Part shown: positions 44,992-49,820 of the stretch, one piece after another
How positions within the stretch are numbered: the first letter of the stretch is position 1
Layout: the number at the start of each line of letters is the position of its first letter
Source: Nitrosomonas halophila
Lineage (GTDB): Bacteria; Pseudomonadota; Gammaproteobacteria; Burkholderiales; Nitrosomonadaceae
DNA: 49,820 bases
Direction of reading: 5' to 3'
Assembly (NCBI RefSeq): GCF_900107165.1
Contig: NZ_FNOY01000020.1
Location: 1 to 49,820, forward strand
Notes under the pieces: model-generated
What the model saw: the letters and a program-made list of their open reading frames with translations, nothing else
The model's database searches: none
Told to the model about the DNA's origin: nothing
Translations under genes and position numbers: made by a program

Positions 44992-45425
44992 ATCATCCTC
45001 CTTTGGCATGAGGGCTTCATTTTTGTGCAGAGCATGAGGAATATGCGAGCCCTTTCTTCCTGCAATCGTTTTAGCAACGATATGATAGTCCTTGCCTATC
45101 AGGCAATACGCATGGCAAACCCAGTTAAATCGTTTACAGCTATGGCCAAATAATGCCGGCTAATTGATGAGGCCGGTATCATCCAGATAAATTTCCTCTC
45201 GGTGATATCCAATGTTGAGTAGAATGGATTATCGTCTATGGCAGAACAAGACTTGACCCCTTGTGATTTTGTGAGTTGCAGCAGTGGTACGGCAATCCAG
45301 CCCCTGGCTGGCATCAACTGGCTTTGATGCTGGCTGCCTTGCCAGGCAGGTAGGGGTGATTGCCGATATTTTTGGAAAAAGCAGTGCGTATTGACACGCA
45401 TGCTGCTGCTGTATGATCTGTCTCC

Positions 45426-45443
45426 AGCTGTTTGCAAACAGCT
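45426..45443. promoter_or_regulatory. 18-bp perfect palindrome
   Basis: AGCTGTTTGCAAACAGCT lies about 60 bp beyond the stop of the leftward DUF4139 gene. With no T-run it is a weak terminator candidate; a protein-binding site is as likely. Confidence 0.5.
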
Positions 45444-45502
45444 TCTGAGTTGGGGTAGAGCCCGGATACCTCAGGTGGCCGAGACGCTAACTGCCCCTCC
45501 TT

Positions 45503-46939
45503 TCAATATTTGACCCGAACCCGGTAGGTCAGCTCGGTTTCCTGGTTGGCGGGGACGGTGACTTGCCATTCGGCCAGGTTAGCGCTCGGCTTGGTGTGGG
45601 GCAGGGATTCAGCGAGCATTGTCCAGTCGCCGGGTATGGGCTCTTGCAGGCGGACGGTGACGGCTTCCCGGTGGGCATTGCGGATTGCGATCCGGTAAGC
45701 GGATTCAGCCACGTTCTGGGGTGTGGTGGTAAGTCGCTGGAAATCGGTCTGGATTTTATCGGCAGTGATGTCGAAAGCGCTACCCAGCTTCAAGCGTACC
45801 TGATCGTTTTTGGCGGTATGGTCGATGCGGTCTTCGCCGACGAATTGCGTATGGCCTTGTGTATCGTGTTTGTAGACACGTACAACGCCTCTGGGCAGTG
45901 GCACGCCCAGCCCTTCGCCCTGGTTGTCAAATTGAATATACACAGCAGGCTTGAGTTGGCGGCCGATTTCACCGACCTTGCCGGCATAGTAATGACTCGC
46001 GCCGTGCAGCAGAAATTCTTTGTGGAGGGGGATGGCGGTTGCCGACATCAGGGCGACCTGCTTGGTCTGATTGTCTGCCAGGGTGGTTGGGGCTGACAGG
46101 GTGTAGAGATGGTATTCAAATAAAGCTTCTTCCCGCATTTGCGGCAAGTCCGCCGCCTCGGCTGCCATGGCCATCATTTTTCTGCTGTAGCGTGTTTCAG
46201 GCTGGACCAGGTGCACATCTCCGGCAACCAGTTGCATGCGGGCGTTGCGGTAAGCGATGCCGCTGCGGTTTACCAGGGTGACCAGTCCATTGAGATCGAG
46301 CTGGCTGTCATCGGCATTGAGTTCAGCGACATAATCCGCCTGCCAGGAGAGGCCGGCTGTCAGATAAGAGAGTTCCAGCTGATGTTTGCCGGCCCGCGGG
46401 TTGACCAGTGCGAGCGTAAGGGTAGGCCGGTCGCGCAGTTGATCGGGCACACCGGGAAAGGCGATTCGACCGGGGGTGCCGGTTTCGATACGATCTTCGA
46501 ACTGCAGTACGATGCCTTCATTGGTGGAGAGCACGACGGCGGATTCGCTGGTTTCAACCCCTGTGGCGGGATTGGTGTGAAGTATGGTGACCGTGCGGCC
46601 AAGATACTTTTCCAGCAGTTTGTGGGGCGTGAGCAGGTCAAAATCGAAATTTTGTTCAAGTAACCGGAATCCCGTGGGCTGCTGCAAATTGCGCAGTAAC
46701 GCAGTTTCGGGACGGATGCGGGCAGAGACCTCGCGCCAGGCAAGGTGGTTCATACCTTTGTTCAGCGGGATGTCGCGCAGTTCCTTGATCAGTGCCAAGT
46801 CTTCATTGTAGATTGTCACCGAAACTTGCTTTTGATCGTGTACGGTTGTGACTTTTTCTTCCGGCTGGTTGGCAAATCCATGGAATGGCATGGACCATAG
46901 CATCAGCATCAGGGAAGAGGCGCATAGAGTTTTCAGCAT
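45503..46939 (-). CDS. DUF4139 domain protein, exported
   Basis: The 478-residue product has a signal peptide (LCASSLMLMLWSMPFHGFA) and a DUF4139-type body. KQVSVTIYNEDLALIKELRD and the GLSWQADYVAELNADDSQLD-like block are hallmarks of these conserved proteins, as is VTLVNRSGIAYRNARMQLVA. The C-terminal third carries VPLPRGVVRVYKHDTQG and ends in PANQETELTYRVRVKY, a beta-rich close. AGGAG lies 7 bases before the ATG. It stands alone between gene-poor stretches. The biochemical role of the family is not settled; envelope location is likely from the signal peptide. Confidence 0.85.
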   Translation of the reverse strand: MLKTLCASSLMLMLWSMPFHGFANQPEEKVTTVHDQKQVSVTIYNEDLALIKELRDIPLNKGMNHLAWREVSARIRPETALLRNLQQPTGFRLLEQNFDFDLLTPHKLLEKYLGRTVTILHTNPATGVETSESAVVLSTNEGIVLQFEDRIETGTPGRIAFPGVPDQLRDRPTLTLALVNPRAGKHQLELSYLTAGLSWQADYVAELNADDSQLDLNGLVTLVNRSGIAYRNARMQLVAGDVHLVQPETRYSRKMMAMAAEAADLPQMREEALFEYHLYTLSAPTTLADNQTKQVALMSATAIPLHKEFLLHGASHYYAGKVGEIGRQLKPAVYIQFDNQGEGLGVPLPRGVVRVYKHDTQGHTQFVGEDRIDHTAKNDQVRLKLGSAFDITADKIQTDFQRLTTTPQNVAESAYRIAIRNAHREAVTVRLQEPIPGDWTMLAESLPHTKPSANLAEWQVTVPANQETELTYRVRVKY

Positions 46940-47208
46940 ATTGTGTCTCCTGGGGGTTGGGAGGGTGTGTGCTGGGTGAGAACGCGTGAATATGGCCCGC
47001 GCAGGCTCCCGAAAATACTATAAAGATGTATCGGTACGCTATCTGGGATCGGTTACCCTGGATTCTCAGTTGGACAGGCTTGACAGCCGTGCACTTTGGC
47101 TCGTGGCGTCGCCAGCAGTCAGGTAACGTAAAAATAACAACTTATGCTGTGGATAACAATCCATTCGTTATAAAAATTGCAATCAGCCGAGGATACCGGC
47201 GTTGCTGC

Positions 47209-47291
47209 TAGGAGGCTGTCCGAGAATAGCGTAGCGAGGGCTCAGCCAGCTTCATCCGTAGTAGATCAGTCTATTTTTGGACAACCTCCTA
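47209..47291. repeat. MITE-like repeat family A, internally deleted copy
   Basis: An 83-bp version keeping both ends (TAGGAGGCTGTCCGAGAATA at the left; TTTTTGGACAACCTCCTA at the right) but lacking the middle. It is bounded by CTAG on both sides. Its right end provides the stop codon of the coiled-coil gene. Confidence 0.85.
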
Positions 47292-49583
47292 GGCTGCGCC
47301 CATCCTGTTTGCTGACAACTCGTCCAGCATTGACTCGGCTTCCAGATCATCCGCAAGCGGCTGGTTGCCATCTTGCTTGTAGTGCATTCTGGATGTGCGG
47401 GGTGCGGCAGGAGCGTCTGGTGTCCGGATGTTATCAAATTGATCGAACGTGTCTGGAGACGGGCTATCATCAGGTTTGAATGACGCATGCACTGCGGTTT
47501 CTAGTGCATCGGTGATGGCCGGCGTGGGTGCGAAACCAGGTTCGATCTCGGAGTTGTGATAGGCCGCTGTCTGTCCAGATTCAGCCAGGGCTGTGATATC
47601 TTCTTGATAGGCAAGCATTGGTGTTGCGACCTGCCAATCGTCTGAGTCGGCCTGTTCTGGTGCGGCCATTGAGGGTTCATATTCGCCGGAGGGATTCAAA
47701 TCAAGGTGTCCATCATCCTCAACTTCTTCCTGTACGGGTGCGGCCTCACCGGGATGCTGCTGGATAATGCTGGTGATCGCGATTTCTTCCCGGATTGTGT
47801 TCGATGCCTGGGCAATGGCGGTTTCCTCAGCCCGGGTGCGTGCGAGCGCCGCTTCCATGGCCATGGTCTCGACAGCTTCCCGTGCAATCGCCCGTTCGAT
47901 GGCGAGTGCTTCCTGCTCAATTTTCGCTTGCAGCGCCGCCAGGGCCGAAGTTTCCGCCTGTGCCCGGCCCAAAGTCGTAATTGCTGCGATTTCAGCCATG
48001 CGTAGTTTCTCTTCCATCTTGACCGCGATGAGCGTGCGATTCTGGGCGATAGCGGCTGCAAGTTCAGTCAGTTTGCGTTCTGTCTCCAGCCGTGTTGCAT
48101 GGGCAGCTTTGGCCAGCTGGATGGCGTCCAGCCTTTTCTTCTTGTCTGCGAGCAGACATGCTTCCGATTCTGCCAGTGCGCGTGCTTCTTGTTCCGCCCG
48201 GGCGTTCAGGGCGACGCGTTCTTCTGCCAGCGTGGTTGCCTGCAATTCCGCTGCAATTTTCGCTTCTGCGGATTTCCTGGCGGCAGCCTCGGCAATGGCG
48301 CGCGCGCGCGATTGCTGGATTGCTGCTTCCTCGGCTGCAATGCGTTCTTTAACTGCCTCAGCCGCGGCATGCTCCGCTAATAATTTTGCATTAAGCGTGA
48401 CGATTTCCTGCTGCTCTATTTGTGCGCGGGCTTCCGCAGCCAGACGGGCCTCGGTTTCTGCCGCGATGCGTTGGCGTGTCTCTTCCAGTAATTGGTTATC
48501 CGCTCTGGCGCGCTCGGCAATCGCCTGAGACATTTCTTGTTCAGTCTGTGCGGCCAGCTGAGCCTGTACTTCGGCCTGCCGCTCTGCTTCGACCCTGGCC
48601 AGTCCGGCTGCGGCCGCTTCAGATTCGGCATGCGCGCGCGACTCGGCGGCCTGTCTGGCGGCCAGATCGATTTCTTGCCGGGTTTCTGCTGCGCGGATTG
48701 CTTGTTCTTCGGCTGCCAATTTTTCCTGCAGCGCCTGATTCGCTCGGGCTTCCGCTTCCAGCCGCACCCGCTCTTGCTGCGCCAGCAGGGCGGCCGCTTC
48801 CTTGCGCTGGCTGATTTCATCCAGTGCTTGCTGTTCCGCTTCAGCCTTGGCATGCGCCAAGGCGAGTATCTCTTCGTTTTCTTCCATCCTGGCTTGGGCC
48901 AGGGCAATTGCCCGGGTTTCGGCTTCGGCTGTGGAAACTGCCATCATGTGCGCTTGTTGCGCAACTTTTCTGTTGGCAATAGCCGCCTGGATTGCTTTTT
49001 CTTCTGCGATTTCCTTCTCTTGCGTTTGTGCGAGCAGCATCGCCTCTTCCTGAGCGCGTTGGTGGGATTTCTCTGCGATCACGGATTCCGCATGCACCCT
49101 GGCGCGTAGGGTGGCGACGATTTCTTTTTCTGCTTTGGCGCCGGCCTCTATTGTTTGGCGCAGTTTTGCTTCCAATTCCTGGCGTGCCTGAGCTTCGCGC
49201 TTGGCCAGGGTCTCAGCTCGAATGCGTGCTTTGGCTTCTTCGGTGGCGACTGTATCGGCTTTGATTCTTGCCTCGGCAGCCAATCTGGCGCTGGTTTCCG
49301 CCCGGGCGCGTGCTTCGGCTGTCACGCGTGCTTTGGCCTCGCATTCGAGTCGCTGCCTGGCTTCATGGATGGCGATGTTTTCGGCATCCAGTCCCGATGG
49401 ATGATCGTTGTCCATTGGGAATTGATGACAAGCCTCTTCGGCAGAATGAGGTTCGTGCACAACAGCTTCACGAGACAGCGTGCCGTCAGAATTGAAGTCA
49501 AATATGCCGCTATCTGCCCGATGCGCTTCTTCTGGCAATGGCGAAATATTCAATATCGATCTGAAGCGAGATTTGAATGACAT
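47289..49583 (-). CDS. Long Ala/Glu/Arg-rich coiled-coil protein
   Basis: About 764 residues. After a short N-terminal part (MSFKSRFRSILNISPLPEEA; a DFNSDGTL motif resembling an EF-hand loop) there is an almost uninterrupted charged helix of about 550 residues (roughly residues 70-620). It is made of A-E-A-R/K-type repeats, e.g. EARARAETSARLAAEARIKA. It then has an acidic, Pro- and Ser-rich C-terminal region to MGAA. There is no signal peptide, membrane segment or enzyme motif. ATG 49583 is preferred over the GTG at 49622, which has no ribosome site. Family A repeats lie at both ends: the stop TAG is in the terminal TA of one and the other ends 57 bp before the start. The opposite strand is also open over much of its length because of the composition. 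Function unknown; a scaffold or filament is likely. Confidence 0.75.
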   Translation of the reverse strand: MSFKSRFRSILNISPLPEEAHRADSGIFDFNSDGTLSREAVVHEPHSAEEACHQFPMDNDHPSGLDAENIAIHEARQRLECEAKARVTAEARARAETSARLAAEARIKADTVATEEAKARIRAETLAKREAQARQELEAKLRQTIEAGAKAEKEIVATLRARVHAESVIAEKSHQRAQEEAMLLAQTQEKEIAEEKAIQAAIANRKVAQQAHMMAVSTAEAETRAIALAQARMEENEEILALAHAKAEAEQQALDEISQRKEAAALLAQQERVRLEAEARANQALQEKLAAEEQAIRAAETRQEIDLAARQAAESRAHAESEAAAAGLARVEAERQAEVQAQLAAQTEQEMSQAIAERARADNQLLEETRQRIAAETEARLAAEARAQIEQQEIVTLNAKLLAEHAAAEAVKERIAAEEAAIQQSRARAIAEAAARKSAEAKIAAELQATTLAEERVALNARAEQEARALAESEACLLADKKKRLDAIQLAKAAHATRLETERKLTELAAAIAQNRTLIAVKMEEKLRMAEIAAITTLGRAQAETSALAALQAKIEQEALAIERAIAREAVETMAMEAALARTRAEETAIAQASNTIREEIAITSIIQQHPGEAAPVQEEVEDDGHLDLNPSGEYEPSMAAPEQADSDDWQVATPMLAYQEDITALAESGQTAAYHNSEIEPGFAPTPAITDALETAVHASFKPDDSPSPDTFDQFDNIRTPDAPAAPRTSRMHYKQDGNQPLADDLEAESMLDELSANRMGAA

Positions 49584-49640
49584 GGTAATTGCTGGGCTCC
49601 AAAAATAATGGACAATATTCACATCGGAATTTGTCCGGAC

Positions 49641-49724
49641 TAGGAGGCTGTCCGAGAATAGCGATCGTAGCGGGGGCGAAGCTGGCTGAGCGGGATTCCT
49701 CGATCATTTGAGGCGAATAGTTGT
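49641..49724. repeat. MITE-like repeat family A, truncated copy at the right edge
   Basis: 84 bp collinear with copies 2 and 3 (TAGGAGGCTGTCCGAGAATA then GCTGGCTGAGCGGGATT). It stops abruptly after GAATAGTTGT, where the family should continue TCTATTCAACG. The following sequence is unrelated, as expected if another element has inserted there. Confidence 0.85.
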
Positions 49725-49820
49725 ACGCTGTTTGTCAAGGTAGTTGTCGTGTTCATCTACACGGCGACCTTTAAGTCACCCCCGTCCTTCTCTGGGTTCA
49801 GCCAGACTTGCTCTGGTAGA
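49725..49820 (-). mobile_element. End of an unknown inserted element (partial)
   Basis: From 49725 the sequence departs from the family A repeat. Within 33 bp it holds the stop codon of a leftward reading frame whose last residues read LPEQVWLNPEKDGGDLKVAV. A coding end close to a sharp repeat boundary is typical of an insertion sequence. Its family cannot be named from this fragment. Confidence 0.45.
49757..49820 (-). CDS. C-terminal fragment of a possible transposase (cut off by window edge)
   Basis: Only about 20 codons are visible, ending in VWLNPEKDGGDLKVAV and TAG. It lies in the inserted element at 49725. The sequence looks like real coding but a family call is not possible from this length. 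Confidence 0.35.
   Translation of the reverse strand, partial: LPEQVWLNPEKDGGDLKVAV

Larger units (their letters stand above)
44790..45502. other. Gene-poor stretch after ychF
   Basis: About 710 bp. It contains a small hairpin (TCCTG/CAGGA, 44833-44846), a possible 39-codon leftward ORF (44872-44991), a copy of a 23-bp motif (45379-45401) and an 18-bp palindrome (45426-45443). The rest is without recognisable genes; an open frame of 112 codons on the minus strand (45099-45437) is not convincing. Confidence 0.5.

Noticed and set aside
45099..45437. A 112-codon leftward frame after ychF
   Set aside because: No clear ribosome site or family, and it runs across a dispersed motif and close to a palindrome.
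47767..48528. Ser/Ala-rich open frame on the plus strand
   Set aside because: Arises from the repetitive composition of the coiled-coil gene on the other strand.

Overview
The window looks like a chromosomal segment of a betaproteobacterium, most probably an ammonia oxidiser of the Nitrosomonas group. The reasons are the order min-lolB-ispE-tRNA(Gln)-prs-rplY-pth-ychF, the ubiC-ubiA-ubiD group, general codon and base usage, and an ectABCD cluster next to an Na+/solute symporter. No ammonia-oxidation or rRNA gene lies here, so the genus is an inference. No rRNA, CRISPR array, prophage or complete insertion sequence was found.

Region by region. (1) 130-3410: a minus-strand pair under a near-consensus Fur box. 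It encodes a cytosolic DUF2325 coiled-coil protein and an exported protein with about four CbiX-like chelatase units. (2) 3955-7754: a beta-oxidation pair, a FadN-order hydroxyacyl-CoA dehydrogenase/hydratase and a thiolase. (3) 8178-11977: a small outer-membrane barrel protein and ComEC. (4) 12156-16930: ectABCD plus a PutP-like symporter, an osmoprotection unit with a sigma70-like promoter. (5) 17126-19764: a small helical protein, a lipoprotein and a divergent GH32/GH43-type protein. (6) 19794-21939: argA and rsmE on the minus strand. (7) 22207-26831: a CNHC redoxin, an inositol-monophosphatase-family enzyme and the TrkA/TrkH potassium system. (8) 27116-31838: a PilG-like receiver, ubiC, ubiA, ubiD and a YgjP-type metallopeptidase. 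(9) 32219-37432: an outer-membrane barrel, a secreted beta-carbonic-anhydrase-like protein, an unknown membrane-anchored protein and two tandem Slp lipoproteins. (10) 37664-44789: minCDE, lolB, ispE, tRNA-Gln(TTG), prs, rplY, pth and ychF, the housekeeping core. (11) 44872-49820: a possible 39-residue ORF, a DUF4139 protein, a very long Ala/Glu/Arg-rich coiled-coil protein, and the tail of an element at the right edge.

The accessory structure comes mainly from small non-coding repeats. One family of about 165 bp has ends TAGGAGGCTGTCCGAGAATA and occurs as three full copies, one internally deleted copy, one copy cut off at the right edge and one or two remnants. Two of these copies bracket the coiled-coil gene exactly, and the gene's stop codon lies in a repeat end. 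A second, unrelated 267-bp element has an inverted-repeat end and a TTA duplication, and sits on the stop codon of the PilG-like gene. The features most worth following are the Fur-controlled CbiX/DUF2325 pair, the repeat-bracketed coiled-coil gene, the PilG-like receiver lacking its switch Ser/Thr, and the two Slp paralogues with aromatic tails.
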